A DNA stretch of 64,000 bases from Saprospiraceae bacterium (GCA_026982695.1 JALSGS010000034.1:1-64000); one strand, 5' to 3'; shown: positions 43,708 through 53,273, numbered from the stretch's first letter. Notes: generated by a model not told the origin, from the sequence alone. Numbers and translations are program-made.

Positions 43708-45093
43708 ATGAGCCAAAAGAAAACGACGCACACACGCATCTTCGTAGTCGAAGATGACTTCATGTACCGAAAGATGGTCAAGTACATCATGGAGTTGAAT
43801 CCCGATCACGAAGTGCATGCCTTCGAAACGGGAAAGGAATGCCTCGATCACCTACATCTCAAACCAGATATCGTCTCGCTCGACTATGCACTGCCCGATA
43901 TGAGCGGTGAAGAAGTATTCGAAAAAATAAAGGCCTTTGACAATCGCATTCGGGTCATCATCCTTTCGGGGCAAAAGGACGTAGCCACCGCGGTGCGTTT
44001 GGTGCAACGCGGCGCATACGATTACATTACCAAAGATCCCGAAACTAAAGAGCGCCTCTTAAGCGTATTGGCTCGCGCCAAACGCGACCTGGAAACCCAA
44101 CAAGAACTGGAGGAGCTACGCCAAGAAGTCCAATCCAAGTACAACTTCAAGCGAGCTATCATCGGTGCTAGCCCCGTGATGGAAGAAATCTTTCTCCTCA
44201 TCGGCAAAGCCGCACGTACCAATATAACCGTAAGTATTACAGGCGAAACGGGAACAGGAAAAGAACTGGTAGCCAAAGCGATCCACTACAACTCTCCACG
44301 TAGTAAAGGCCCATTTATCGCTGTCAATATCGGCGCCATCCCTCGAGAACTATTTGAAAGTGAGCTATTCGGATACGAAAAAGGCGCTTTCACCGGCGCA
44401 CATAGCCGAAAACCTGGGCAGTTTGAATTGGCCAACAAAGGCACGCTTTTCCTTGATGAAATTGCAGAGTTAGATCTCAACATGCAGGCCAAGCTACTAC
44501 GGGCCTTGCAAGAACGAGAAGTGATGCGCGTTGGCGGTACCAAGCCCATCAAATTTGACACACGCATTATCACTGCCACACATAAAGACTTAGCCCAACT
44601 GGTTAAAGAGGGCAAATTCCGAGAGGATCTCTACTATCGCCTCTTGGGCCTACCGATCAAGTTACCCCCCTTGCGCGAGCGCGACAAAGACATCATCCTA
44701 TTAGCCAACCACTTTCTCAAAGAATTTGCCCGCGAAAACAACATAATCGCTCCGAAGTTGTCGCGCGAAGCCAAAAACAAACTTATGAGCTACCCCTGGC
44801 CCGGCAATGTACGCGAGCTAAAAGCCGTTATCGAACTGGCCGCTGTAATGGCATCCGACCAGATAATAGAATCCAGAGACATACAATTCTCTGGGGCCCG
44901 AGAAGCCTACAACTTCCTCACCCATGAAATGACTATGGAAGAATACAAGTATCAGATCGTCTTCCACTTTTTGGAAAAATACGATAATGACGTGCAGCTG
45001 GTGGCCAAAAAACTCGACATAGGAAAATCCACCATATATCGCATGCTACAAGAATACAGAGAAAAGCGCAAAAAACAACTGCAACCTCAATAG
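43708..45093 (+). CDS. Sigma-54-dependent response regulator, NtrC family
   Basis: 461 residues. Receiver domain with the phospho-acceptor Asp59 (SLDYALPDMSG), acidic pair in VVEDD and Lys in TKDPET. AAA+ domain with Walker A GETGTGKE (179-186), the sigma-54-contacting loop GAFTGA (226-231) and Walker B TLFLDEI. C-terminal Fis-type helix-turn-helix (VQLVAKKLDIGKSTIYRML). It activates transcription from sigma-54 promoters with RpoN (7523-9055). It diverges from the polysaccharide operon, which makes that operon the natural candidate target. No cognate kinase is adjacent; the nearby kinase remnant at 16212 is not linked. Confidence 0.95.
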   Translation: MSQKKTTHTRIFVVEDDFMYRKMVKYIMELNPDHEVHAFETGKECLDHLHLKPDIVSLDYALPDMSGEEVFEKIKAFDNRIRVIILSGQKDVATAVRLVQRGAYDYITKDPETKERLLSVLARAKRDLETQQELEELRQEVQSKYNFKRAIIGASPVMEEIFLLIGKAARTNITVSITGETGTGKELVAKAIHYNSPRSKGPFIAVNIGAIPRELFESELFGYEKGAFTGAHSRKPGQFELANKGTLFLDEIAELDLNMQAKLLRALQEREVMRVGGTKPIKFDTRIITATHKDLAQLVKEGKFREDLYYRLLGLPIKLPPLRERDKDIILLANHFLKEFARENNIIAPKLSREAKNKLMSYPWPGNVRELKAVIELAAVMASDQIIESRDIQFSGAREAYNFLTHEMTMEEYKYQIVFHFLEKYDNDVQLVAKKLDIGKSTIYRMLQEYREKRKKQLQPQ

Positions 45094-45224
45094 TAAAAAT
45101 ACACTATTTGTCGCTTGGACAGGCCAAAAAGCAAAAACACATGTGCCCAATAGATGCTCCGCATTTGTACAACTCATAAATTGCATAGTATTTCAACATT
45201 GTTGACCAATTTACTGGCCATTTA

Positions 45225-46454
45225 ATGAAAAGCATCTCTGTTGCGTTTGAAAACAATCAAGGCCTTCGCCTATCCGCTCAAATCGACCTCCCTGTCAATC
45301 AACAACCGTACACCTACGCCATCTTTGCTCATTGCTTCACTTGCAACAAAGACCTAAAAGCTGTACGCTATATCAGCAGAGGCCTCACCAATGAGGGCAT
45401 AGCCGTACTGCGATTCGACTTCACGGGGTTGGGCCAAAGCGAAGGGGACTTTGCCGATACCAACTTTTCGGCCAATACCGAAGACTTGAAAGCCGCAGCG
45501 AGATTCCTTGAAAAGCAATATGAGCCCCCTTCGATCTTAGTGGGCCACAGCCTTGGTGGAGCTGCTGTACTGTACGTGGCTGCCGAACTACGCTCAGTAC
45601 GTGCGGTAGCTGCCATCGGTGCCCCAGCTGGCACCGAACATGTCGTCCATATTTTTGGCGAGCACCTGAAAGAAGTAGAAGAGAAGAGTAGTGCAGTGAT
45701 CACCATCGGCCCTCAGAGCTACCGCGTAAAAAAGCAGCTACTCGATGACCTGCGCAGCATCCGGCTATTAGAACGCGTGCGACAGATGCGCAAGCCACTA
45801 CTCATCATGCATTCGCCCCAAGACCGCATCGTCGGCATCGACAATGCCGCCAGACTGTACCAAGCTGCCTGGCACCCTAAAAGCTTTGTCTCGCTCGACG
45901 GTGCCGACCACTTGCTCAGCCGCAAAGAAGACGCCCTCTATGCCGGCACCATGATCGGATGCTGGGCACGGCGCTATTTGGCTGCCCCAGTGCGCACACC
46001 TTCAGACAAGAAACACAAAGTGTACGTATCGCTGGGTAATGTAGGCTACACAACCGACATCATGGCGCGCCACCACCACCTTACTGCTGATGAGCCTGAA
46101 GAAGTCGGTGGCGATGATTTAGGTCCCTCGCCTTATGAGTTGCTTAGTGCTGCTTTGGGAGCCTGCACGGCCATGACCCTACAGATGTATGCACGCAGAA
46201 AAAAATGGGATTTACAAGAGGTAAGCGTTTGGCTCGACCACTACAAAGACTACGCTGCCGATGTAGCTGCTGCTGCCGAGCGCCCAACGCGTATCGATCA
46301 CTTCGAGCGCGTCATCCATTTAGAGGGAACACTCGATGCGCAGCAGCGTGCCCGCTTACTCGAAATTGCCAATCGCTGCCCGGTGCATCGCACGCTACAC
46401 AGCCCTGTAGTGGTGCAAACGCGCTTCGACAATCCAACGCAACAAGCCGACTAA
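45225..46454 (+). CDS. Alpha/beta hydrolase fused to OsmC-family domain
   Basis: 409 residues. The N-terminal half is an alpha/beta hydrolase with nucleophile Ser109 in VGHSLGG, acid in HSPQDRIVG and His in LDGADHLLS. The C-terminal half (about 270-405) is OsmC: LGPSPYELLSAALGACTAMTLQMYA and IANRCPVHRTL carry the two redox cysteines that reduce organic peroxides. The fusion is common in Bacteroidota and Proteobacteria, where it is annotated as a bifunctional protein; the hydrolase substrate is unknown. Convergent with recJ, overlapping by four bases at the stops. Confidence 0.92.
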   Translation: MKSISVAFENNQGLRLSAQIDLPVNQQPYTYAIFAHCFTCNKDLKAVRYISRGLTNEGIAVLRFDFTGLGQSEGDFADTNFSANTEDLKAAARFLEKQYEPPSILVGHSLGGAAVLYVAAELRSVRAVAAIGAPAGTEHVVHIFGEHLKEVEEKSSAVITIGPQSYRVKKQLLDDLRSIRLLERVRQMRKPLLIMHSPQDRIVGIDNAARLYQAAWHPKSFVSLDGADHLLSRKEDALYAGTMIGCWARRYLAAPVRTPSDKKHKVYVSLGNVGYTTDIMARHHHLTADEPEEVGGDDLGPSPYELLSAALGACTAMTLQMYARRKKWDLQEVSVWLDHYKDYAADVAAAAERPTRIDHFERVIHLEGTLDAQQRARLLEIANRCPVHRTLHSPVVVQTRFDNPTQQAD

Positions 46455-48151
46455 GCAGAGCAAAACCGAAAAGCGCGCACTTGAAGCCGCCAATGCCCTC
46501 TACCCTCAAAGCGATCTTCCTCGATTTTGTAGCATATGTCAAAGGGCTGCCCAGAACTCACCGCTTCTAAGTGTTGACCCTGGTAAAAAGCAATGGCAGG
46601 GAAGGTGACGTGCGCACCGTCGGTCAACTGCATGCTCAGATGGGTATCCTTAATGACTCGCGTGCTCCCGTGTTGTCGCACCTGTCGCGCCAGAAAAAGT
46701 GGATTGGGGTTACCCGGCCCAAATGGCGCAAATTGCTGCAAGATGCGCCAAAACTTGGGCGTAATGCGACACAGCGGCAGCTCCGCTTCGACTTCCAAGC
46801 GGGGTCCTTGCGGCCTGGTGGCCCGTTGGCGAGCTATTGCTTTGACAAATGCAGCCTTAAAAGGCTCGAGATCGGCCATACGCAATGAAAGACCAGCAGC
46901 ATGAGCATGCCCGCCAAACTGTTCCAGCATGGGCGCACAAGTACGTAGTGCTGCATACAAGTCTAAGCCCTCTACCGAGCGGCCAGAACCCACCAAGAGA
47001 CCTTCTTCTTTCTGCGAAAGCAACACTACTGGCCGCTGAAGCTGCTCAACCAAACGGGCCGCACCAATGCCCAACAGCCCTCGATGCCAATCGGGATGAT
47101 ACAACACTACCGCAGGCTCATGCTCCAAGCCAACTGCCTGAGCCATGGCCTGTTGGGTGAGTAGCTGATCTTTTTGCTTGCGCAACTCATTGAGTTGAAT
47201 CAGCTTGCGCGCATAAGTCTCAGCAACCTGCTTGTTCGCGGCAAGCATCAATCGTACGGCGACCTCAGCATGTTCGAGGCGACCTGCAGCATTGAGCGCT
47301 GGCGCCAGCCCAAAGACAATATCGCTAATGCGCAAAGGACGCCGCCGCCCACTCATAGATATCAGCATGCGCAGCCCCAGACGGCGCGAGGCCTCGAGTT
47401 GCTTGAGCCCCATGGCCGCCAACACTCGGTTTTCTCCCGTAATGGGCACAAGGTCAGCTGCAATACTAAGAGCTACCAGGTCGAGCCAAGGCACTAATGC
47501 CTCTACGGGATTGCCCATGTGCTGATGCCAAGCTTGCACGAGCTTCAAGGCGATCCCACAACCACTCAATTCTTTGTACGGATACGCACAATCTGCCCGC
47601 AGTGGATCCAGTACGGCTACTGCAGGTGGCAATGCAGGCGGCGGCAGATGATGGTCGCATACGATGAAATCGAGACCCCGCGCCACACCTTGTGACATTA
47701 CTTCATGCGACTTGATACCACAATCTACCGTAATGACCAGTGACACCTGACGCGCCTGCGCATAGGCGATGCCTTGAAGCGAAAGTCCATATCCCTCGCG
47801 CTGCCGGTCGGGAATATAGTAGTGGACACGCCCCGGCATTAGCGAATTCAAAAAGTCAAACAGCAGTGCTGTAGCTGTGATACCATCCACATCGTAATCG
47901 CCATAGATGAGTACATGCTCGCCATTCCCCACCGCCCGATGTATGCGCTCCAAAGCCCGATCCATATCGGCCATGAGTAAAGGGTTATGTAGGTGCTCCC
48001 AGCGCGGCCGAAAGAAACGGTAAGCTTCTTCGTAGGTAGTCACGCCGCGCAAAACCAGCAGGCGACAAAGCACCTCATCGATGCCAAGTACGCGCTGTAA
48101 GTGTTGCACGAGCCCTACATTCACCGACTTAATTTTCCACTGTTCGCTCAT
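46451..48151 (-). CDS. recJ: Single-stranded-DNA-specific exonuclease RecJ
   Basis: 566 residues. DHH phosphoesterase motifs: IYGDYDVDGITATALL (motif I), VITVDCGI (II), IVCDHHLPP (III, DHH), VALSIAADLVPI, and the DHHA1 motif with GLLGIGAARLVE and QFGGHAHAAGLSL. A C-terminal OB-like domain (LPLCRITPKFWRILQQFAPFGPGNPNP) is complete. Degrades single-stranded DNA 5' to 3' in recombination and mismatch repair. The start at 48151 (MSEQWKIKS) fits the family; the longer form to 48199 adds a hydrophobic stretch that is not expected. Divergent from the TonB receptor gene. Confidence 0.95.
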   Translation of the reverse strand: MSEQWKIKSVNVGLVQHLQRVLGIDEVLCRLLVLRGVTTYEEAYRFFRPRWEHLHNPLLMADMDRALERIHRAVGNGEHVLIYGDYDVDGITATALLFDFLNSLMPGRVHYYIPDRQREGYGLSLQGIAYAQARQVSLVITVDCGIKSHEVMSQGVARGLDFIVCDHHLPPPALPPAVAVLDPLRADCAYPYKELSGCGIALKLVQAWHQHMGNPVEALVPWLDLVALSIAADLVPITGENRVLAAMGLKQLEASRRLGLRMLISMSGRRRPLRISDIVFGLAPALNAAGRLEHAEVAVRLMLAANKQVAETYARKLIQLNELRKQKDQLLTQQAMAQAVGLEHEPAVVLYHPDWHRGLLGIGAARLVEQLQRPVVLLSQKEEGLLVGSGRSVEGLDLYAALRTCAPMLEQFGGHAHAAGLSLRMADLEPFKAAFVKAIARQRATRPQGPRLEVEAELPLCRITPKFWRILQQFAPFGPGNPNPLFLARQVRQHGSTRVIKDTHLSMQLTDGAHVTFPAIAFYQGQHLEAVSSGQPFDICYKIEEDRFEGRGHWRLQVRAFRFCSA

Positions 48152-48271
48152 GGTATATGCACAGGTTAACAGTAAGGAATGAAAGATAACAAAAAGCACA
48201 CACCCCCAGCCTTTTTTTCAGAGAAAGCGTAACCACTAAGTGGCTCGTCTACACCTCCTTCCATTTGTCGA

Positions 48272-48303
48272 AATGTGACAGCTGGCGGTGTAGCCGTCAC
48301 ATT
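48272..48303. promoter_or_regulatory. Eight-base inverted repeat between recJ and the TonB receptor gene
   Basis: AATGTGAC and GTCACATT are perfect complements separated by 16 bases, with a further GGC/GCC pair inside. It could act as an operator for the divergent genes or as a leader hairpin for the receptor gene (followed by TTTCTG). A weak -7 element TACCTTTC lies at 48335-48342. Confidence 0.45.
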
Positions 48304-48371
48304 TTCTGTGTGATTAGTGCAAAAAATAAATATTTACCTTTCCTTTCCGTTTATCCATCAAAAAGCCCAAA

Positions 48372-50720
48372 ATGCTTCGATTCCTCTTCGCTGTACTGTG
48401 GTTGGGGTGTAACCTTGTACATGGCTGGAACCAAAACAACGGGCAAGTGACCGTAAGCGGCACCATTCGCGATGCCGATACAGGTGAAACCCTCATTGGC
48501 ACTACGATATATGCACTTGAGCTAGGCCTTGGCACTACCTCCAATGAATACGGCTTCTATGCCCTAAATTTGCCTCTTGACACCGACAGTGTCACGCTCG
48601 AGTTTAGTTATGTGGGCTACCAAACAGTGCGTCGACGCATCGTGCCTCAAACCGACCTCAACCTCAACATAGAATTGGGTACAGGTATCAACCTCCAAGA
48701 AGTAGTCGTCAAATCGAATAGTTCCGAAGAACAGCTGCGCACTACCGATATGAGCGTCGAAAACATTAGCGCACACCAAGTCAAAGTCATCCCTGCGCTA
48801 CTTGGCGAAAGCGACATCATCAAAACGCTTCAGCTCAAGCCGGGTATCCCCTCAGGATCCGAAGGCAGCACGGGCATTTATGTGCGAGGAGGCGGCACCG
48901 ATCAAAACCTAATCGTGCTCGATGAAGCAATAGTCTACAACGCCAATCACCTCTTTGGCTTCTTCAGCACTTTTAACACCGATGCAGTCAAAGACCTCAA
49001 ATTGTATAAAGGAGGCTTTCCCGCCCAATACGGTGGCCGCCTATCTTCTGTAATCGATATCCGAATGAAGGAAGGCAACAACAAAAAGTTCTCCGGCACA
49101 GGAGGCATCGGCTTGATCTCATCTCGCCTAACTATAGAAGGCCCCATTAGTGGACCCCACACTAGTTTCATCCTATCCGGTCGCCGCACATATGCCGATC
49201 TCATCACCCAACGTATCAATCAAGCAAATAAAAACAGAGAAAATTTTACCCCCATACCGGACTATTACTTCTACGACCTAAACGCCAAGGTAAACCACAC
49301 CTTCAATAACAAGAACCGCCTCTATCTAAGTGGATATTTTGGCCGTGATGTATTCCAGTTTAATGGTGAATTCTTCGACTTTAGTTTCGATTGGGGGAAT
49401 ACCACAGGCACGCTACGGTGGAACCACGTGTTTTCTCCACGCCTTTTCACCAACACAACGTTCACCGCTAGCAATTACCAATACAACATACGCAACAAAG
49501 TCACAGGATTCTCCTTCAATATCGGCTCTAAAATCCAGGACATAAGCCTCAAAACAGACTTTTACCACACCCCCAACAACGATCACATCTTGCGTTACGG
49601 AGGAGTTGCAATCATACACCGCTTCGAAGTAGGCCGGCTCAAGGCAGGAAGCGACGATGGCGAAATATCATTTTCTTCAGGCCAACAATTTACCGCTACT
49701 GAATTAGGTGCCTACATCATGGACGAATGGACTGTCAACTCCTCACTTACCCTACAAGCTGGCCTACGCCTCAGTGGCTTTATCAACGACAGCACAACTT
49801 ACACAGGAATAGAACCTCGCCTTTCGGCAAAATATAGCCTTACCGACCACCTGTCATTAAAAGCGAGTTATGCCCGTATGCGGCAATACCTGCACCTTGT
49901 ATCAAGTTCGGGAATCGCTCTTCCCACTGATGTGTGGTATCCTTCTACTCGCAACGTCAAACCTCAAATATCTGATCAAATCGCTGCCGGATGGCACATG
50001 AAACTAAGCAACAACTGGTGGATAAAAAACGAATACTACTACAAGTGGCTGTACAACCAAGTGGACTTCATCGACGGAGCACAACTTTTTGCCAACGATC
50101 GCATAGAAGAGGAGTTTGCTTTTGGCAATGGATATGCCTATGGCATGGAGCTCAGCGTAGAAAAAAAAGAAGGTAAATTGACTGGATGGATAGGATACAC
50201 TTTAGCATTTGTGCGTAAAGGTAACTTTAGAGGAATAAAACGCGACATTATGGACGGGCGCTACTTCGCCCCCCGATACGACCGACGCCACGACCTATCT
50301 ATCGTGTCCATCTATCAGCTCAGCCACCGCCTCACCCTCACTGCCACAGCCGTATATGGATCAGGCGATTTAGCGTGGCTACCCACCGGCCGATTGGTCT
50401 TCCAAGACGTATATGGCGAGCAGTTCGAACCCATAGTACCCTATTTTGAAGATCGCAACAACTTCCGCCTTCCCTACTTTTTTCGCCTAGATTTAGGTGT
50501 TGTCATCAAATTTTCACCAAAATGGGGCAAAAGCAACCTGACAATTAATGTCTTCAATGCTACAGATCGGCGCAACGCATTTTTCATCTACCTCGAACCC
50601 ATATTCCGAAAAACAACTTCACCAGACGGGCAACTCATCCAAGTACCTGAGCGCATCGCAGCCAAGCAAGTCTCTTTGTTCCCTATTCTACCGGCCATCA
50701 CTTGGAATTTCAAATTCTAA
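48372..50720 (+). CDS. TonB-dependent outer-membrane receptor with carboxypeptidase-like N-domain
   Basis: 782 residues. Signal peptide (to about residue 20), then a carboxypeptidase-regulatory-like domain (VSGTIRDADTGETLIGTTIYA, SYVGYQTVRRRIV), a plug domain (STGIYVRGGGTDQNLIVLDEAIVYNANHLFGFFSTFN, GFPAQYGGRLSSVIDIRMKEG), and a beta-barrel with alternating strands ending in a terminal aromatic (TWNFKF). Energised by TonB, it imports a ligand that cannot be identified. The DUF4249 lipoprotein follows within about 40 bases, a common Bacteroidota pairing. No sigma/anti-sigma pair is adjacent. Confidence 0.92.
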   Translation: MLRFLFAVLWLGCNLVHGWNQNNGQVTVSGTIRDADTGETLIGTTIYALELGLGTTSNEYGFYALNLPLDTDSVTLEFSYVGYQTVRRRIVPQTDLNLNIELGTGINLQEVVVKSNSSEEQLRTTDMSVENISAHQVKVIPALLGESDIIKTLQLKPGIPSGSEGSTGIYVRGGGTDQNLIVLDEAIVYNANHLFGFFSTFNTDAVKDLKLYKGGFPAQYGGRLSSVIDIRMKEGNNKKFSGTGGIGLISSRLTIEGPISGPHTSFILSGRRTYADLITQRINQANKNRENFTPIPDYYFYDLNAKVNHTFNNKNRLYLSGYFGRDVFQFNGEFFDFSFDWGNTTGTLRWNHVFSPRLFTNTTFTASNYQYNIRNKVTGFSFNIGSKIQDISLKTDFYHTPNNDHILRYGGVAIIHRFEVGRLKAGSDDGEISFSSGQQFTATELGAYIMDEWTVNSSLTLQAGLRLSGFINDSTTYTGIEPRLSAKYSLTDHLSLKASYARMRQYLHLVSSSGIALPTDVWYPSTRNVKPQISDQIAAGWHMKLSNNWWIKNEYYYKWLYNQVDFIDGAQLFANDRIEEEFAFGNGYAYGMELSVEKKEGKLTGWIGYTLAFVRKGNFRGIKRDIMDGRYFAPRYDRRHDLSIVSIYQLSHRLTLTATAVYGSGDLAWLPTGRLVFQDVYGEQFEPIVPYFEDRNNFRLPYFFRLDLGVVIKFSPKWGKSNLTINVFNATDRRNAFFIYLEPIFRKTTSPDGQLIQVPERIAAKQVSLFPILPAITWNFKF

Positions 50721-50756
50721 TCGCCTATGTCAACTCCTCAAAACCGCATACGCCCT

Positions 50757-51617
50757 ATGTATGTAAAACTCGCACTACCACCATCAAATGAATTCATCGC
50801 CCTAACACTTACCCTTTTGCTCACTTCCTGCAACCTCGAGAAAGAAGTGGAAATTCAACTGCCGTCCCATAACAGTGTCCCCGTGGTAGAATGTTACCTG
50901 GAACCTGGAAAACCCTTTACACTGCTACTTACTCGAACAAGTAGCTATTTTACACCTTTCCCCCAAGATGAGCTTGAGTTCTTGAGTAGCATCCTAGAAG
51001 ACAGTGCCCAAGTGATCATTAGCACCAATGGTATCGAATACGAATTGGAAAACACCTTAGGCATCAATCCACTCACCTCAAAAGTCTTTAACTATTATAA
51101 CCCCACACCTGTACCCCACGATGCCGAATATGAGTTCGCGCTCAGTATTCGCCTCAAAAATGGGCAGACCATTTACAGCCAAACGCGATTGCTCCCTCCA
51201 GTACCTATTGACAGCATAGTAGTCCAATTCAATGCCGATAGCCTAGCACGCGTACTTACTTATTTCACCGATCCTGATACCGCTGGAAACTATTATCGCC
51301 GCATGCTTCATCTAAGCAGTATCGATAGCCTACCTCTTCAAGACTTCGTATCTACAGACCAATTTTTGGACAACAACATAGGCATATTTGGCACTACCTA
51401 CCAATTTGAGGTAGGTGACACCCTTATCAACACCCTTTTCCACATAGAAAAAGCCTATGCCGACTTCCTCCAAAGTATTGAAGAAGCTACCCATGCTAAC
51501 GGCAATCCATTCAGCCAACCCAGTACCATTATTTCTAACCTACAAGGCGATGCTCGTGCCATCGGCATCTTTACAGGATTGAGTTATGACCGGGTCATAA
51601 CCATCATTTCCCCATAA
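50757..51617 (+). CDS. DUF4249-type lipoprotein, partner of the TonB receptor
   Basis: About 286 residues from the chosen ATG (50757); a start at 50727 is also open. Signal peptide ends LLLTSC, a lipobox. The mature protein is beta-rich, beginning VPVVECYLEPGKPFTLLLTRT and continuing VPHDAEYEFALSIRLKNGQTIYSQTRLLPPVPIDSI, which matches DUF4249 architecture. In Bacteroidota such lipoproteins follow a TonB receptor and are thought to cap it or bind ligand at the surface. Function not known. The tsaB promoter element overlaps its stop codon. Confidence 0.8.
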   Translation: MYVKLALPPSNEFIALTLTLLLTSCNLEKEVEIQLPSHNSVPVVECYLEPGKPFTLLLTRTSSYFTPFPQDELEFLSSILEDSAQVIISTNGIEYELENTLGINPLTSKVFNYYNPTPVPHDAEYEFALSIRLKNGQTIYSQTRLLPPVPIDSIVVQFNADSLARVLTYFTDPDTAGNYYRRMLHLSSIDSLPLQDFVSTDQFLDNNIGIFGTTYQFEVGDTLINTLFHIEKAYADFLQSIEEATHANGNPFSQPSTIISNLQGDARAIGIFTGLSYDRVITIISP

Positions 51618-51622
51618 CTTTG
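51615..51622 (+). promoter_or_regulatory. -7 element TAACTTTG for tsaB
   Basis: An exact TAnnTTTG match whose first three bases are the stop codon of the preceding gene, 35 bases before ATG 51658. No TTTG was seen at the -33 distance. Confidence 0.45.
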
Positions 51623-51657
51623 CCTCTTTATCTCATCAAGGCAATATACAGCAGCCA

Positions 51658-52362
51658 ATGGATACACAGCCCAAATTGTTGTTAATCGAAACCGCTACAG
51701 AAATATGTGCGGTAGCTGTCACAGAAGGCCCCACCATACGTGCACAACGCATTCATACACAGAGCATGGCCCATGCTCGACTCATCACTGTATTTATCGA
51801 GCAAGTACTCAAAGAAGCGGGCTGGGACATACAAGCACTCCATGCCGTGGTGCTCAGCAAAGGTCCTGGATCCTATACTGCTTTACGCGTAGGCACATCT
51901 GCAGCCAAAGCCATTTGTTATGCACTTGACAAACCGCTCATAGCCGTAAGTACTTTACAAGCACTTGCTTGGGCAGCCCGCGACACATACGGCAGCTCCT
52001 CAAATGTCTATTATGTCCCTATGATCGATGCACGTCGCATGGATGTATACACTGCTATATATGATGGTCACCTCCAACCCATATCTCCACCTCAACCACT
52101 CACACTTGAAGCGCATACTTTTGACACTTTCTTGGCTCAGGGCTATACACTTGTCTTTGCCGGAAACGGTGCGGCAAAGTACCAAGAATTACGCAGCCAC
52201 CCCCATGCAGTATTCCTCGATCAACTGCAATGCTCAGCAGCCTACCTAGCAGCCTTAGGCCTAGAGGCTTTCACCAAAGCACAATTTGAATCTATAGCAC
52301 ACTTCACCCCTGAATATATCAAGCCGCCTCACATCACCACACCGAAAAAAAAACTATGTTAG
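51658..52362 (+). CDS. tsaB: tRNA threonylcarbamoyladenosine biosynthesis protein TsaB
   Basis: 234 residues. An ASKHA-fold pseudo-enzyme that binds TsaD and TsaE for making t6A on tRNAs reading ANN codons. Begins KLLLIETATEICAVAV, with MAHARLITVFIEQVL and the family signature VVLSKGPGSYTALRVGTSAAKAICYAL. It has the expected length and C-terminus. It lies 41 bases after the DUF4249 gene but has its own -7 element, and it is followed by an AT-rich gap of about 320 bases. Confidence 0.94.
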   Translation: MDTQPKLLLIETATEICAVAVTEGPTIRAQRIHTQSMAHARLITVFIEQVLKEAGWDIQALHAVVLSKGPGSYTALRVGTSAAKAICYALDKPLIAVSTLQALAWAARDTYGSSSNVYYVPMIDARRMDVYTAIYDGHLQPISPPQPLTLEAHTFDTFLAQGYTLVFAGNGAAKYQELRSHPHAVFLDQLQCSAAYLAALGLEAFTKAQFESIAHFTPEYIKPPHITTPKKKLC

Positions 52363-52522
52363 GGAAAAGCCAATGCAATAGCTGCCTAAGTAAAAATCCC
52401 ATACCTAACTACCTTAGCTAACCACATCAAAAATCAAAATGTTATAACAATTTTTTGCCTAAAAACCACATAGCAATTACAGCTAGTCGCACACCTCCCT
52501 CTATTAATACGTTCAAATTTTA

Positions 52523-52632
52523 TATACCAATTTTCTTTTCATTGTGCAAATAACCCTTTTATTTAGTGCTGTGAAATGTTAGATTATACATGCAGGTACA
52601 TTTAGATTTTTTCAATTGGTATAGTTTTGGTA
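52523..52632. promoter_or_regulatory. Operator-like inverted repeat before the first ArsR-type gene (gap 52363-52684)
   Basis: TATACCAATT (52523-52532) and AATTGGTATA (52614-52623) are perfect ten-base complements about 80 bases apart. A third TTGGTA follows at 52627-52632. The second repeat overlaps the -7 element, as expected for a repressor site. The rest of the gap is AT-rich with no gene or RNA structure recognised. Confidence 0.5.
52601..52629 (+). promoter_or_regulatory. Promoter of the first ArsR-type gene
   Basis: TTTA (52601-52604), a 17-base spacer and TAGTTTTG (52622-52629) resemble the Bacteroidota consensus. Transcription would begin near 52636 and give a leader of about 50 bases to ATG 52685. 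Confidence 0.5.
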
Positions 52633-52684
52633 AAAACACCTAATGTGCATACATACTAAACATCATACTATTAAAAACATAATT

Positions 52685-53023
52685 ATGGGAAAACAAAAGA
52701 ACGAATCCGTTACACTACGGAAGGGACAGGAAGACATTCATCTCGACTACGGCGAACTGCGCAAGGCCGTATTAGTACTCAGAGCTGTCAACCACAAGTT
52801 GCGCCAACGCATCATCGAACTTCTGGAAGAAAATGAGCGCATGACCGTTACTGAGATTTACATCAAATTGCGCCTCGAACAATCCGTAGCTTCCCAACAT
52901 TTAGCTATCCTGCGCCGTGCAGGAGTCGTAAACACCGAACGCCAAGGGAAGTATATCTACTATTCTCTCAACAATGAGCGCCTAAGCCAGATCTCGCGCC
53001 TTATTGAAGAGCTGGCCTCTTAG
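52685..53023 (+). CDS. ArsR-family winged-helix regulator (first of a tandem pair)
   Basis: 112 residues. Winged helix with VNHKLRQRIIELLEEN, VTEIYIKLRLEQSVASQHLAILRRAGVV (recognition helix) and the wing ERQGKYIYYSLN. No metal-binding cysteines of the ArsR/SmtB type are present, so the signal is probably not a metal held at the alpha-3 or alpha-5 site. The start at 52685 gives MGKQKNES; ATG 52643 would lie only about seven bases after the predicted transcription start. It is followed by a strong terminator and a similar gene with its own promoter, an arrangement suggesting duplication. Confidence 0.88.
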   Translation: MGKQKNESVTLRKGQEDIHLDYGELRKAVLVLRAVNHKLRQRIIELLEENERMTVTEIYIKLRLEQSVASQHLAILRRAGVVNTERQGKYIYYSLNNERLSQISRLIEELAS

Positions 53024-53156
53024 GGAAAGCTTAATCACTAAGTGTAAATGCCTTGAGTTCGCAATCCCATGGATTAAAGATACATCATGCCACACATACT
53101 CCCTTAAATGGTATAGCATTGCTATAGACATGTGCAAAATGAAGTTCAATTGGCGC

Positions 53157-53193
53157 AAAAAAGCTGAAAGCAAGATTGCTTTCAGCTTTTTTT
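53157..53193. terminator. Strong bidirectional-type terminator after the first ArsR gene
   Basis: A 16-base perfect stem (A-tract, GCTGAAAGCA / TGCTTTCAGC, T-tract) with a four-base AGAT loop, A-rich before and T-rich after. It ends the first regulator transcript 130 bases after its stop codon, ahead of the promoter of the second gene. Confidence 0.9.
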
Positions 53194-53203
53194 CTTTATG
53201 AAA

Positions 53204-53234
53204 TTTGAAAAAATAGACGAAAAACGCATATTTG
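53204..53234 (+). promoter_or_regulatory. Promoter of the second ArsR-type gene
   Basis: TTTG (53204-53207), a 19-base spacer and CATATTTG (53227-53234), which has one mismatch to TAnnTTTG. Transcription would begin near 53241, about 33 bases before ATG 53274. Confidence 0.6.
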
Positions 53235-53273
53235 CTTGACGCTTTCCTATTACACCAAAAACATACAACTTCT

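Noticed and set aside
48272-48303. CRP/FNR binding site
   Set aside because: TGTGAC and GTCACA are 16 bases apart, whereas CRP needs 6; no second site.
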